A stretch of DNA of 64,000 nt from the NCBI GenBank assembly GCA_947598155.1, contig CANQFC010000002.1, forward strand, positions 186,001-250,000. The letters run 5' to 3'. Both the position numbers and the translations under genes were made by a program. This stretch comes from an uncultured Clostridia bacterium. Its GTDB lineage: Bacteria; Bacillota; Clostridia; Oscillospirales; Acutalibacteraceae. Positions 7,409-16,518 of the stretch are shown here, piece by piece (position 1 is the first letter of the stretch; each line of letters starts with the position of its first letter). Below the pieces are notes generated by a model. It saw only the letters and a program-made list of their open reading frames with translations. It did not search any database and was not told the origin of the DNA.

Positions 7409-8677
7409 TTACTCCTTAGTAAAAACGGCAAAAAAGAAACCGTCGGTTTTATCTTTATGGGGCATAAGCGTTACGGGAAACCCGTCAATCATTTTAAAAT
7501 CACAGTGTTCTTCAAGAAAACGGGCGCATATATTTTCATTTTCCGCTTTATTAAGCGAACAAGTTGAATATACAAGCCTGCCGCCCTTCTTTAAATATTC
7601 GGAAGAAGAACAGATTATATTATATTGCAATTCGGTTAATTTGTCAATAAAGCCCAAATCCTTGTACTTTATTTCAGGTTTTCGCCTGATAACTCCCAGA
7701 CCGCTGCAAGGAACATCGCAAAGAATTTTGTCCGCAAACGGAATATCGCTGTGAGCCTTGGAAGAGTCGCGCACACAGGCGTTTATTATGTCAATTCCAA
7801 GCATCTTCGCGCCTGAATTTATTAAAGCAAGACGGTGCTCATAAATGTCATAAGAGTAAACTTTGCCTTTGTTTTGCATTATTTCCGCAATGGTAAACGA
7901 TTTTCCGCCCGGCGCGGCGCACATATCAAGCACAGTGTCATAAGGCTTTGGCTCCAAAGCGTTTACGCACATCTGTGAAGATAAATCCTGAATATGGAAC
8001 AGTCCCTTTTTATAACAATCCGTTTCAAAAATATTCCCGCTTTTCACGGCTAAAGCCCCGTCTAAGCCGTAGGAAAACGCATCTATTCCTTCGCTTTTTA
8101 AAGAACCTATAAGCTCGTCAGGCGTTGTTTTAAGCGTATTTACACGGATAAATAAAGGAGGAACCGCAAGCGCGTCGCTCAAAATTCCGACTGCGTTTTC
8201 AAAACCGTAATCATTTATGTAATGCTCCGCCAAAGAAACAGGACAGGAGTATTTTACGCTTAGGTAGCGGGGACTTCCATCGTTCGGAGGGTAGACAACT
8301 GCGCTGTCCGCCGTTTTTCTCAGCACTGAATTTACAAGTCCAGATGCGAACGCAAATCCCTGCTGTTTAACAATCTTTACGCTTTCATTTACGGCGGCGG
8401 ACGCGGGAATTTTGTCCATAAATTTAATCTGATAAACGCCCATACGCAAAACAGTTAACACCTGCGGTTTGAGCTTGTTTATCGGCTGAGATAAATGGCA
8501 CGATAAAATATAGTCGAGAGTGATTTTTCTCTCCGTTACACCATATACCAATGCGCGAACAAAAGGCTTATAGCAATCCGCCTCTGTTTCGAGTACGGAA
8601 TCAAGCGCCAAATTGGAATAAGCCTTGTCTTTCTCTATTTTCAATAAAATTTTATAAGCAGTTATTCTATCGTTCAT
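7409..8677 (-). CDS. rsmB: 16S rRNA (cytosine-967-C5)-methyltransferase
   Basis: A 422-residue protein. The N-terminal NusB-like RNA-binding part spans about residues 1-140. The methyltransferase half has the SAM loop DMCAAPGGKSF, the DVPCSGLGVIRRKPEI motif (TPCSG-type cysteine) and the STCSLNKAENE motif with the catalytic cysteine. It makes m5C967 in 16S rRNA. Length and both catalytic cysteines are normal. Two bases separate it from rlmN and from the upstream peptidase gene. Confidence 0.96.
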   Translation of the reverse strand: MNDRITAYKILLKIEKDKAYSNLALDSVLETEADCYKPFVRALVYGVTERKITLDYILSCHLSQPINKLKPQVLTVLRMGVYQIKFMDKIPASAAVNESVKIVKQQGFAFASGLVNSVLRKTADSAVVYPPNDGSPRYLSVKYSCPVSLAEHYINDYGFENAVGILSDALAVPPLFIRVNTLKTTPDELIGSLKSEGIDAFSYGLDGALAVKSGNIFETDCYKKGLFHIQDLSSQMCVNALEPKPYDTVLDMCAAPGGKSFTIAEIMQNKGKVYSYDIYEHRLALINSGAKMLGIDIINACVRDSSKAHSDIPFADKILCDVPCSGLGVIRRKPEIKYKDLGFIDKLTELQYNIICSSSEYLKKGGRLVYSTCSLNKAENENICARFLEEHCDFKMIDGFPVTLMPHKDKTDGFFFAVFTKE

Positions 8678-8679
8678 AA

Positions 8680-9384
8680 TCAGCGCTGCCTTCTGTTGGA
8701 AAGAAGAATCAGTCTTAACAGATTAGCAAGACTTACCGCAAACGATGCAACATATGTCAGCGCGGCGGCGGTCAAAACCTTTTTAACGCCGCTTATTTCC
8801 TCGGTTTGCAGAATGCCTATTTCGTCTATTACTTTGACAGCTCTTCTGCTGGCGTTAAATTCCACTGGCAAAGTTACAAGCTGAAAAAAGACCGCCAAAG
8901 TGAAAAAAGCAACGCCGAGCGTTATCAAAAATTCAAAACTGAAAACAATGCCTAAAAGCGCAAGCGGAAATCCCAATTTTGACCCTATTGAACAGGCAGG
9001 ATAAATTACCGAGCGAAGCTTGACAGGTAAATATCCTTCGGCGTACTGAGCCGCATGGCCCGCCTCATGGCAGGCGACGCCTATCGCCGCGACGGAAGTC
9101 GAGTCATAAACCTTATCGGAAAGACGTATAACATTTGATTTAGGGTCATAATGGTCGGTGAGCGTTCCCGAAACACGTTCAACGGCAACATTGTTTATAC
9201 CGTAAAACCTCAGAACCTCGCCTGCCGCCTGAGCGCCCGTAAGCCCTCTCAGCGATTTAAAAGCGGAATACTTCTTAAAAGCCGAGTTAACCTTTGCCGA
9301 CGCAAAAAGCGACAGCAAAATCATAGGCATAACTAAAATTAAATAATAGTAATTTGACGCAAAATAATATGAATAATAACCCAA
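8680..9384 (-). CDS. YugP-type membrane zinc metallopeptidase
   Basis: A membrane protein of the Zn-peptidase family represented by Bacillus YugP. The HExxH zinc motif is intact (ACHEAGHAAQ), preceded by the SVAAIGVACHE segment and followed by hydrophobic helices near residues 135-165 and at the C-terminus. Physiological substrates are not known for the family. I place the start at TTG 9384 rather than at the TTG at 9417: the run GGGGGG that ends fmt sits seven bases upstream of 9384, and the shorter start gives a typical N-terminus (GYYSYYF... then a membrane helix). The gene is in the fmt-rsmB part of the operon. Confidence 0.88.
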   Translation of the reverse strand: MGYYSYYFASNYYYLILVMPMILLSLFASAKVNSAFKKYSAFKSLRGLTGAQAAGEVLRFYGINNVAVERVSGTLTDHYDPKSNVIRLSDKVYDSTSVAAIGVACHEAGHAAQYAEGYLPVKLRSVIYPACSIGSKLGFPLALLGIVFSFEFLITLGVAFFTLAVFFQLVTLPVEFNASRRAVKVIDEIGILQTEEISGVKKVLTAAALTYVASFAVSLANLLRLILLSNRRQR

Positions 9385-9388
9385 AAGA

Positions 9389-10318
9389 TTACCCCCCAAG
9401 TACGGTACCCTTTTCAATCGGGTGACCTCTTAAAAAATCAGTATAACTCATACGTTTTTTACCCTCAAGCTGAACGGATGTAAGCAAGAGAGCGCCGCCG
9501 TCGCCGCAGGCAACGCAAATCCCGCCTTCAGTTGACACAACCTCGCCCGGACGAGCGTCGGTTTTAATGTCGGAAAGCCTGCTTTCAAGAACTTTGAGCG
9601 TTTTTCCGTTCAATTCGGTTAAAGCGATAGGCCAAGGGTAAAGCCCTCTTATTTTATTGTGAACATTTTTGGCCGTATCGGAAAAATCAATCGGACACAG
9701 TTTTTTGGAAAGCATTGAGGCGTAATCGTCAAAAACTTCCTCCTGCTTTTGAGGTTTTAATTCGCCTTTTTTTAGTAAATCAAGCGTTTCAATCAGAACT
9801 TCTGCGCCCAAAACGGCCAAAACGTCATGTAACTCGCCCGCGTTCATATTTTCGGTTATTGCAACGGATTTTTTGACGAGCATATCGCCCGTATCAAGAC
9901 CCTCGTCCATTTGAATCGAGGTAACTCCCGTAACCTCTTCTCCGTTTATAATGCTCCACTGTATGGGAGCGGCTCCCCTTAATTTCGGCAAAAGCGAGGC
10001 GTGAATGTTGATACAGCCGAAATTTACGCTCTCTAAAATTTCTTTCGGTAATATTTTGCCGAATGCAACAACAATTATAATCTCGGCGTTAAGACTGTTT
10101 ATAATTTCCAAAGCCTTGCCGTCGCGCATAGACGCGGGCTGAAAAACGGGTATTCCGAATTTTTCGGCGCAGACCTTAACAGGCGGAGGAGCAAGCTCAT
10201 ACCCTCGGCCTTTTGGCTTATCCGGCTGAGTAAAAACGCCGGCAACATCGTGATTTTTAATTAAAGATTCAAGGCAGGGCACGGCAAAATCAGGCGTGCC
10301 CATAAAAATTACTCTCAT
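9389..10318 (-). CDS. fmt: Methionyl-tRNA formyltransferase
   Basis: A 309-residue enzyme that formylates initiator Met-tRNA. The N-terminal formyltransferase domain carries the catalytic set: Asn/His in NIHASLLPKLRGAAPIQW and Asp in DTGDM. The C-terminal OB-like domain runs from about residue 205. It follows def, the deformylase, so the two steps of N-formyl-Met handling are adjacent. No good Shine-Dalgarno precedes the ATG; an 8-bp hairpin lies just upstream instead. Confidence 0.97.
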   Translation of the reverse strand: MRVIFMGTPDFAVPCLESLIKNHDVAGVFTQPDKPKGRGYELAPPPVKVCAEKFGIPVFQPASMRDGKALEIINSLNAEIIIVVAFGKILPKEILESVNFGCINIHASLLPKLRGAAPIQWSIINGEEVTGVTSIQMDEGLDTGDMLVKKSVAITENMNAGELHDVLAVLGAEVLIETLDLLKKGELKPQKQEEVFDDYASMLSKKLCPIDFSDTAKNVHNKIRGLYPWPIALTELNGKTLKVLESRLSDIKTDARPGEVVSTEGGICVACGDGGALLLTSVQLEGKKRMSYTDFLRGHPIEKGTVLGG

Positions 10319-10330
10319 ATTAAATTCAAT

Positions 10331-10356
10331 TCGGCACAGTTTATTTTTTGCGCCGA
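10331..10356 (-). other. Hairpin in the def-fmt gap
   Basis: On the minus strand TCGGCGCA (10356-10349) pairs with TGTGCCGA (10338-10331), 8 pairs with one G-U, loop of 10 bases. No T-run follows, so it is not a plain terminator. It ends 13 bases before the fmt ATG, where a ribosome site would be expected but is not visible. Confidence 0.45.
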
Positions 10357-10377
10357 CCTTTCAAACAAAATTACAGG

Positions 10378-10851
10378 TTAATCTTCTTTTTTGTATTTTT
10401 CAATTTCATCTTGAGTCGCGGTTTTATCTATAAACAATGTTCCTTTTAAGTGGTCAAGCTCATGGCAAAATGCCCTTGCTTTTAAGCCCTCTCCTTTGTA
10501 AACGCACCACTTTCCGTCCCTATTAAGCGCCTTTACCTTAACGTAAGCAGGACGGATTGTATAGAATTGCTTGCCCGGAAGTGAAAGACAGCCCTCAAGT
10601 TCGCACTGTACACCCTCTGACTCGATAATTTCAGGGTTTATAAGCTCCAAAAGCCCATCGCCAACGTCAATTATAACGACGTTGCGCAAAACGCCGACCT
10701 GTACCGCCGCAAGACCTACGCCGTCAGAGGCGTACATCGTATCAGCCATATCGTCAAGCAAAGTTAAAATTCTGCCGTTGATTTCGGTTACCTCGCGGCT
10801 TTTTTTCCTTAAAATTTCGTCGTTTTCTTTTCTGATGTTTCTTATTGCCAT
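10378..10851 (-). CDS. def: Peptide deformylase
   Basis: A 157-residue metalloenzyme that removes the formyl group from nascent proteins. The three signature motifs are intact: [10 protein letters not shown] (GxGxAAxQ), EGCLSLP (metal-binding Cys) and HELDHLKG (HExxH). Length is typical. A GAGGTAAAG ribosome site precedes the ATG. It lies between priA and fmt, as in many Bacillota. Confidence 0.98.
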   Translation of the reverse strand: MAIRNIRKENDEILRKKSREVTEINGRILTLLDDMADTMYASDGVGLAAVQVGVLRNVVIIDVGDGLLELINPEIIESEGVQCELEGCLSLPGKQFYTIRPAYVKVKALNRDGKWCVYKGEGLKARAFCHELDHLKGTLFIDKTATQDEIEKYKKED

Positions 10852-10892
10852 TACTTTACCTCGTTAATCTGCGATTTTTAACATTTGTTAAA

Positions 10893-13337
10893 TTAAACTA
10901 TGTCCTCGGGATTCATATCAGCAAATGCGCTTATTTGCTTATTATTTTTCAAAAACTCTTTTAAAAGAATGCTTATCATCTCACGCATTCTTTTAGTATT
11001 TTTACATTTAACAATTATCCTTACTCTGTATTTACCGTTTATTTTTGCAATTTTCGGCACCGCAGGGCCAAGGACAATCACATTTTGTTCAGAATATTTT
11101 TCGGAATGAAGGGATTTTAAATCATTTAAAAACTTTAAAGCGGATTTCATAGTAAGGGACTCGGATTCGCCCGAAAAGCCTATTTCGCATATATCGCAAA
11201 ACGGCGGATAAATCAACTGCCTGCGCAACGGAAGTTCTACATTGTAAAATGACTCATAATCCTGCGACTTCGCATAATCAATAATTTCATTTTGAACAAA
11301 ATCAGTTTGAATAAAAGCCTTCCCCGGAAGATTGCCTCTGCCGCATCTGCCCACCACTTGCGTAATTAAGTCAAACGCTCTTTCCATTGATTTATAGTCG
11401 TCGTTGTAGAGCATTTGGTCAATAGAAAGCACGCCTACAAGCGTAACGTCGGGAAAATCAAGACCTTTCGCCACCATTTGCGTGCCTATTAAAATGTCGT
11501 ACTCCTTGTTGGCGAAAGCATTAAATTTTTCTTCATACGAATAGCGTGAAGAGGTTGTGTCAGCGTCCATTCTGAGTACCTTTGCGGACGGTACGATTTT
11601 TGCAAGCTGTTCTTCCAATTTTTGAGTGCCTGAGCCTTTGAAATTTAAAGTATCGTTTCCGCAGTTTGAACATTTTTTTGTAAACGGAACGGAATACCCG
11701 CAATAATGGCACATAAGGCGGCCGTTTTTGATGTGGTACGTCAATGAAATACTGCAATTCGGGCAGGTTGCGACGGTGCTGCACTCCGAGCAGACGGCAA
11801 AAGTATTATACCCGCGTCTGTTTAAAAGTAAAATAGACTGCTTACCGTTTTCAAAATTTTCCTGTAAAGCGTCGGCCAGCCGTTTGCTTATATTATCGGT
11901 AGCCATATCTGAACTGTATGTTGTATCAACGGCCTCAACAGACGGCAAAACGGCATTTCCAAACCTGTTTTTAAGAGTAAAAAGCGAATATACGCCCGTT
12001 TGCGCCTTTGTGAATGAATCAAACGACGGAGTAGCAGATGACAGCAGTAAAAGCCCTTTATGTTTTCCGACTCTGTAAGCGGCTACGTCCTTTGCGCCAT
12101 AACGCGGCGTCATCTCGGATTTGTATGTATGCTCCTGTTCTTCATCAATTATAATCAAGCCAATATCGTCAAACGGAGCGAATACTGCAGAGCGGGTTCC
12201 GACCGCGATTTTTGCCTCTCCCCTTTTAACGCGTTTCCATTCGTCAAGCCGCTCACCCAAAGAGAGCGCGCTGTGAAAAACTGCGACATTATCCGGATAA
12301 CGGTTATAAAAAAGAGAAATAATTTGCGGTGTCAGCGATATTTCCGGAATCATCACAATGACTCCACGCCCTGTGTTTATAGTTTCGTCAATTAGTTTCA
12401 AATACACCTGCGTTTTGCCGCTGCCTGTCACTCCAAAGAGGAGCGCGCCCTCGGCCTTATCACTGTTATACAGTTTCTTTAAGCCCTCAAACGCGGCGTT
12501 CTGTTCTAAAGAAAGCTTGATTTCACCGTTTGACTTATCGCTTGCCTGCATTTTAACGGAACGGTAAACCTCACGGTCATAAGTTTCAAGCACGCCCTTT
12601 GACTCAAGCCCCGTAACAACGGTAGCAGTAACGCCTGCGTAATAACAAAGCTCATTTACCGACAGCGTTTTAAACTCTTCAATAACCTTTATAACGTTTT
12701 CCTGCTTTTTTGTCAATTTCGGAGTCTGCGAATCGCTTTCAATATCTTTTAGCTTAACCATTTTAAGTACGGCGTCATTCACTCTGCGTTTTGACTCGGT
12801 ATTCCTGAGCAATTTACCCGAAACGAACATCTTATCCAAAATATCCGAAGACTTTTGCAATTTGCACTCATTTAATACCGTTTCATCTTTCAGGTAACGG
12901 TTTTTGGCAATCAAAAAGTCATATACCGTTTTTTCCGTTTCGTCTGAAAATTCGCCGTCATAATCCGGGTCGGCCGCGTAATAAACGGTAATTTTAGCGG
13001 AATAGCCAATTGGCAAAAATTGCTTGCAGGCGTCAAAATATGTGCAAAATGTCTGCTCCCTTACAAAGTTTGCAGTCAAGAGCATCTCCTCTGTCAAAAG
13101 AGGCTCTGAGTCAAGAACACCGCTGATACTTTTCAGTTTAGGAGATTTCTCTTTTTCTTTTCTGACGGAAAATACTATTCCGATACGCTTTTTCGCCCCG
13201 TTTCCGAAAGGCAGAAACACACGAACTCCCGGTTTAACGGATGATAATAAAAAATCGGGAACAGAATAATCAAACAACATATCAAAGGAATATGCCGTAT
13301 TTTCAACAGCAACCTTCGCAATGGTAAAAAGATTCAT
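10893..13337 (-). CDS. priA: Primosomal replication-restart helicase PriA
   Basis: An 814-residue DEXH-type helicase that reloads the replisome at stalled forks. Walker A is GVTGSGKTQVYL, Walker B IIDEEQEH. The helicase core is interrupted by the cysteine-rich zinc module: CSECSTVATCPNC and CHYCG with CSNCGN, eight cysteines in all. The motif QVVGRCGRG is the C-terminal helicase motif. Strong GGGGGCGGAG ribosome site. It follows rpoZ in the operon. Confidence 0.97.
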   Translation of the reverse strand: MNLFTIAKVAVENTAYSFDMLFDYSVPDFLLSSVKPGVRVFLPFGNGAKKRIGIVFSVRKEKEKSPKLKSISGVLDSEPLLTEEMLLTANFVREQTFCTYFDACKQFLPIGYSAKITVYYAADPDYDGEFSDETEKTVYDFLIAKNRYLKDETVLNECKLQKSSDILDKMFVSGKLLRNTESKRRVNDAVLKMVKLKDIESDSQTPKLTKKQENVIKVIEEFKTLSVNELCYYAGVTATVVTGLESKGVLETYDREVYRSVKMQASDKSNGEIKLSLEQNAAFEGLKKLYNSDKAEGALLFGVTGSGKTQVYLKLIDETINTGRGVIVMIPEISLTPQIISLFYNRYPDNVAVFHSALSLGERLDEWKRVKRGEAKIAVGTRSAVFAPFDDIGLIIIDEEQEHTYKSEMTPRYGAKDVAAYRVGKHKGLLLLSSATPSFDSFTKAQTGVYSLFTLKNRFGNAVLPSVEAVDTTYSSDMATDNISKRLADALQENFENGKQSILLLNRRGYNTFAVCSECSTVATCPNCSISLTYHIKNGRLMCHYCGYSVPFTKKCSNCGNDTLNFKGSGTQKLEEQLAKIVPSAKVLRMDADTTSSRYSYEEKFNAFANKEYDILIGTQMVAKGLDFPDVTLVGVLSIDQMLYNDDYKSMERAFDLITQVVGRCGRGNLPGKAFIQTDFVQNEIIDYAKSQDYESFYNVELPLRRQLIYPPFCDICEIGFSGESESLTMKSALKFLNDLKSLHSEKYSEQNVIVLGPAVPKIAKINGKYRVRIIVKCKNTKRMREMISILLKEFLKNNKQISAFADMNPEDIV

Positions 13338-13371
13338 ACTCCGCCCCCTTTTTTTGATTTAATTGTAAAAG

Positions 13372-13575
13372 TTATTTTATTTCATCCGGCTCAATAATCT
13401 CTACTTTGCCCTCAATGATTTCATCAAGCGCAAGGCTTACCGGTTTTTCCTCAAGAATATTGCCCTCATTTTCAGCGTCAGCGGCAATTTCTCTCGCCCT
13501 TTTTGCCGTTGCGGCTACAAGCGAATACCTGCTTTCATACTTTTCAAGTACTTTTGTTAAATCAGGATTAAACAT
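13372..13575 (-). CDS. rpoZ: RNA polymerase omega subunit
   Basis: A 67-residue protein with the conserved omega core YSLVAATAKRAREIA and the LALDEI segment near the C-terminus. Omega assists folding and assembly of beta-prime. The ATG lies inside the last codons of gmk (8-base overlap), the usual gmk-rpoZ coupling, with GAGGTAG as ribosome site. Confidence 0.95.
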   Translation of the reverse strand: MFNPDLTKVLEKYESRYSLVAATAKRAREIAADAENEGNILEEKPVSLALDEIIEGKVEIIEPDEIK

Positions 13576-14182
13576 TTTTAACTACCTCACTTATTTTATT
13601 GCTCATTTTTTTGTATGTAAAATTCATTGAATTTATTATATTTAAAACATTGCTTGCGGCCTCGTCAATTTTGTCGTTAATTACGACAAAATCGTAATCG
13701 GCACTGCGAAGAATTTCATTTTTCGCAATTTCAAGGCGTTTCGCAATATCCTGCTCGTTTTCGGTTCCTCTTGCGCGGATTCTTTTTTCAAGGATTTGCA
13801 TTGACGGCGGCAAAAGGAATATTGAAACGGCGTCAGGGTACAGTTCACGGATTTTTTGCGCTCCCTTTACCTCAATTTTAAGAATAACGGTTTTTCCCTC
13901 GGAAAGCCATTTGTCAACAGGGGCTTTGGGCGTGCCGTAAATATTGTCGCCGTACTGCGCGTATTCAAGCACCTGACCGTCATCAACCATTTTTATAAAT
14001 TTCTCTTTTGAAATAAAATAATAATCCACTCCGTCTGTTTCGCCCGAGCGCTTTTCACGTGTAGTAAGTGAAACCGAACGCTGGAAAAGCTCGTTTTTTC
14101 CGAGAATTATGTCGAGCAGAGTATCCTTTCCGACGCCCGATGGGCCGGAAAAAAGTATGAGCATACCACTCTCATTCTGCAT
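13568..14182 (-). CDS. gmk: Guanylate kinase
   Basis: About 204 residues; phosphorylates GMP to GDP. P-loop GPSGVGKDT near the start, SLTTREKRSGETDGVDYYF (GMP-binding) and the lid segment RIRARGTE are visible. I start at ATG 14182, which has GAGGAGG nine bases upstream; an ATG at 14191 directly abuts that site and is unlikely. Overlaps remA upstream and rpoZ downstream. Confidence 0.97.
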   Translation of the reverse strand: MQNESGMLILFSGPSGVGKDTLLDIILGKNELFQRSVSLTTREKRSGETDGVDYYFISKEKFIKMVDDGQVLEYAQYGDNIYGTPKAPVDKWLSEGKTVILKIEVKGAQKIRELYPDAVSIFLLPPSMQILEKRIRARGTENEQDIAKRLEIAKNEILRSADYDFVVINDKIDEAASNVLNIINSMNFTYKKMSNKISEVVKNV

Positions 14183-14435
14183 AATTTTCATCCTCCTCTG
14201 AAACTGCGTCCGAACGGTTAAGGATAGTTTCGGGTTTTAAGTAAGAGGCAACAATATGGTCGCTGTCCATAACAATAACAGAATGCGTTTTGCGCCCCTG
14301 AGTGGCGTCAATAAGCATATTATTTTCCTTTGCCTTTGCAATGATTCGCTTTGAAGGCGCAGAATCTATTGAAATAACCGCAATTACGCGGTCGGAATTT
14401 ACAGAATTGCCGAATCCGACATTTATAAGTTTCAT
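14172..14435 (-). CDS. remA: RemA-family DNA-binding regulator (DUF370)
   Basis: An 87-residue protein starting MKLINVGFGNSVNSDR, which is the typical RemA N-terminus, with the conserved IDATQGRKTHSVIVMD segment. In Bacillus RemA is an oligomeric DNA-binding activator of biofilm matrix genes. A longer frame reads further upstream, but the ATG at 14435 has a GAGGG ribosome site just after the yicC stop and gives the family length. The yicC-remA-gmk-rpoZ order is conserved in Bacillota. Its exact targets here are unknown. Confidence 0.93.
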   Translation of the reverse strand: MKLINVGFGNSVNSDRVIAVISIDSAPSKRIIAKAKENNMLIDATQGRKTHSVIVMDSDHIVASYLKPETILNRSDAVSEEDENYAE

Positions 14436-14442
14436 AACGCCC

Positions 14443-15327
14443 TCACTCAATATTTTGGATTTGTTCGCGAATCTTCTCAATTTCAGCCTTAATGTCGATA
14501 ACGCACCCGGCAATTTCAACGTCCTGAGCTTTTGACCCTATCGTATTCGCCTCTCTGTTCATTTCCTGAACAAGAAAATCGATTTTTCTGCCGATTGGCT
14601 CGTCGCTGTTCATAAAATCTGAAAGCTGGGAAATATGGCTCCTTAACCGCACGGTTTCCTCGGCAACGGCGACCTTGTCTGCAAAAATCGCGCATTCGGT
14701 TGCAATTCTTTGCTCGTCAACGTGAATATCTGAGAGAAATTCGTTTATTCTTTCCAAAAGCTTACTGTTATATTCTTTAACCGTTTCGGGCGAGCGCCGT
14801 TCAATAAATGCGACTTTTGAAAGAATAAAATCAACTCTTGAAAGAACATCTTCACGAAGTTTTACTCCCTCGGCCTCACGCATTGAAATAAATTTTTCAA
14901 CAGCCGCATTTGCAACCTCGCTGACGCTTTTCCAAACCTCTTCTTCATCAACAGCCTTTTTTGAAACAGAAAAAATCTCAGGATTTCTCGCAAGCGCGCT
15001 GAAAATGTAAGAATCCTTAACATTAAGGTCAAATTTATCGGCTAAAGCGCCGTAAGCTTTAAAATATTCTTCAGCTAAATTTTCGTCTAAAGTAACTTCG
15101 CTGTCCGATTCGCCTATATTTTCAATCGAAACGTAGCATTCAACTTTACCTCTTGAAACAAAAGTACCGACTAAATTTTTTAGCTTGTCCTCCAAAAAGC
15201 CGTAACTCCTGGGCACCCGCGAAGAAAACTCAAAGTACCTGTGATTAACGCTTTTTAATTCTACCGTAATATTATATGAACCGACAGTTTCCTGAGCTCT
15301 GCCGTATCCCGTCATACTTTTTATCAT
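14443..15327 (-). CDS. YicC/YloC-family endoribonuclease
   Basis: A 294-residue protein with the family start MIKSMTGYGRA, the SVNHRYFE segment, and the C-terminal acidic helix region EQRIATECAIFADK and GRKIDFLVQEMNREANTIGSK. YicC proteins are endoribonucleases implicated in small-RNA turnover. Full length and in its conserved place ahead of remA-gmk. Confidence 0.95.
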   Translation of the reverse strand: MIKSMTGYGRAQETVGSYNITVELKSVNHRYFEFSSRVPRSYGFLEDKLKNLVGTFVSRGKVECYVSIENIGESDSEVTLDENLAEEYFKAYGALADKFDLNVKDSYIFSALARNPEIFSVSKKAVDEEEVWKSVSEVANAAVEKFISMREAEGVKLREDVLSRVDFILSKVAFIERRSPETVKEYNSKLLERINEFLSDIHVDEQRIATECAIFADKVAVAEETVRLRSHISQLSDFMNSDEPIGRKIDFLVQEMNREANTIGSKAQDVEIAGCVIDIKAEIEKIREQIQNIE

Positions 15328-15329
15328 TA

Positions 15330-15719
15330 TTATTCAACTCCGGAGTGTTTGCAGCAGCTCCCCGTTAAAAGCGTAGGAATATCGCCGCTGTAAATACCGT
15401 TATTTTTTTGGAATCCCAATAGCAAAAGAACATTTTCAATTCTCTCATCGCCGCAGTACGCCATATACGCACTGCGATTGGCGCAGAAATTCAACGCCGC
15501 GCGAACAAAGCCTTCAACCAAAAGGGTGTCCGAAACATCACATTCCAACGATGAAACATAACATTTGGTGTCGTCAATTTTCATAAAAATTTTACCGACA
15601 TTTTCACCTGTTTGCGTAAGCCCCGTATAACCGCCGTAAATAAAATCCCCGTCAAGGTTTTCGTTCGGGAACATTTCTTTAAGAACGCTTTTATCGGTAA
15701 TAGGCTTATAATATATCAT
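15330..15719 (-). CDS. Hypothetical protein, possibly GNAT-like
   Basis: About 129 residues from ATG 15719; a TTG at 15740 is a possible earlier start overlapping rluB. No Shine-Dalgarno is obvious for either. The order of strands and helices (a central EGFVRAALNFCANR helix, a NVLLLLGFQKN segment near the end, as in the acetyl-CoA N-acyltransferase C-terminal part) loosely recalls a short GNAT fold, but I see no clear acetyl-CoA pyrophosphate loop. The C-terminus carries a Cys-Cys-Lys-His cluster. It sits between rluB and yicC and is surely co-transcribed. Function not recognised. Confidence 0.72.
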   Translation of the reverse strand: MIYYKPITDKSVLKEMFPNENLDGDFIYGGYTGLTQTGENVGKIFMKIDDTKCYVSSLECDVSDTLLVEGFVRAALNFCANRSAYMAYCGDERIENVLLLLGFQKNNGIYSGDIPTLLTGSCCKHSGVE

Positions 15720-15723
15720 AAAA

Positions 15724-16464
15724 TCATTTCTTTCTGTCAAGCGATGATGATGCCATCAGCTTTCGCACCTCGTCATCGGTAAGATTGCGCCAATCGCCCG
15801 GCTTTAACATTCCCAGCTTTACCGAGCCTATTTGAGTCCTTTTAAGCCGCGCAACCTCAAGCCCCAACGATTCGCACATTTTTCTGATTTGGCGGTTTCT
15901 GCCCTCATAAATAACAAGTTCTATTACAACTCTGCCCTCTGCCTTTTCAAGAATATGAACCTCTGACGGCATTGTAACTTTACCGTCAATCTCAATTCCG
16001 GTTGAAAGAGCGGTTATTTGCTCCTCGGTAATAGAAGGCCTTATTGTAACTCTGTAAGTTTTCGGGACGTGCTTTGAGGGATGTGTCATCGCATTTGCAA
16101 ATTCACCGTCATCGGTCATTAAAAGAAGTCCCTCCGAATCCCTGTCAAGCCTTCCTACGGGGTAAACTCTTGTTCCAACGTCCTCTACAAGCTGAGCTAC
16201 ACATTTCCTGCCTAATTCATCGCTGAGCGTAGTAATATATCCTCTGGGTTTATGGAGCATAATATATGTTTTCTTTTTAGTTTTAATTACCTTTTTTCCC
16301 GAGACAACTACTGTATCTTTACCGGGGATTATTTTATCGCCTATAACGGCCGGTTTTCCGTTAACCTTTACTCTGCCCGCCGCAATAAGCTCCTCGGCTT
16401 TTCTGCGGGAGGCAACTCCGCAGTCGGAAAGATACTTTTGAAGTCTTACTTGTAAATCTGCCAT
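15724..16464 (-). CDS. rluB: RluB/RsuA-family rRNA pseudouridine synthase
   Basis: A 246-residue enzyme: N-terminal S4 RNA-binding domain (LQKYLSDCGVASRRKAEELI) and a synthase domain with catalytic Asp in GRLDRDSEGLLL and the C-terminal RNRQIRKM motif. Members of this family modify 23S rRNA near U2605 or 16S rRNA; Gram-positive members next to scpAB are usually called RluB. Strong AAGGAG before the ATG. Confidence 0.94.
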   Translation of the reverse strand: MADLQVRLQKYLSDCGVASRRKAEELIAAGRVKVNGKPAVIGDKIIPGKDTVVVSGKKVIKTKKKTYIMLHKPRGYITTLSDELGRKCVAQLVEDVGTRVYPVGRLDRDSEGLLLMTDDGEFANAMTHPSKHVPKTYRVTIRPSITEEQITALSTGIEIDGKVTMPSEVHILEKAEGRVVIELVIYEGRNRQIRKMCESLGLEVARLKRTQIGSVKLGMLKPGDWRNLTDDEVRKLMASSSLDRKK

Positions 16465-16518
16465 TTTTACTCCTTAAAAGTGAAAAAGTTTAAGTAAAAA
16501 ACCGATATTCACAATCTT

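Noticed and set aside
14436-14519. N-terminal extension of RemA into the yicC region
   Set aside because: The frame is open upstream, but it overlaps the yicC 3' end in another frame and lacks a ribosome site; the family start is at 14435.
16465-16518. Terminator and promoter between rluB and dacF
   Set aside because: Only a 5-bp stem (TCACA/TGTGA) and a weak TTGTGA-16-TAAACT pair; not enough to call.
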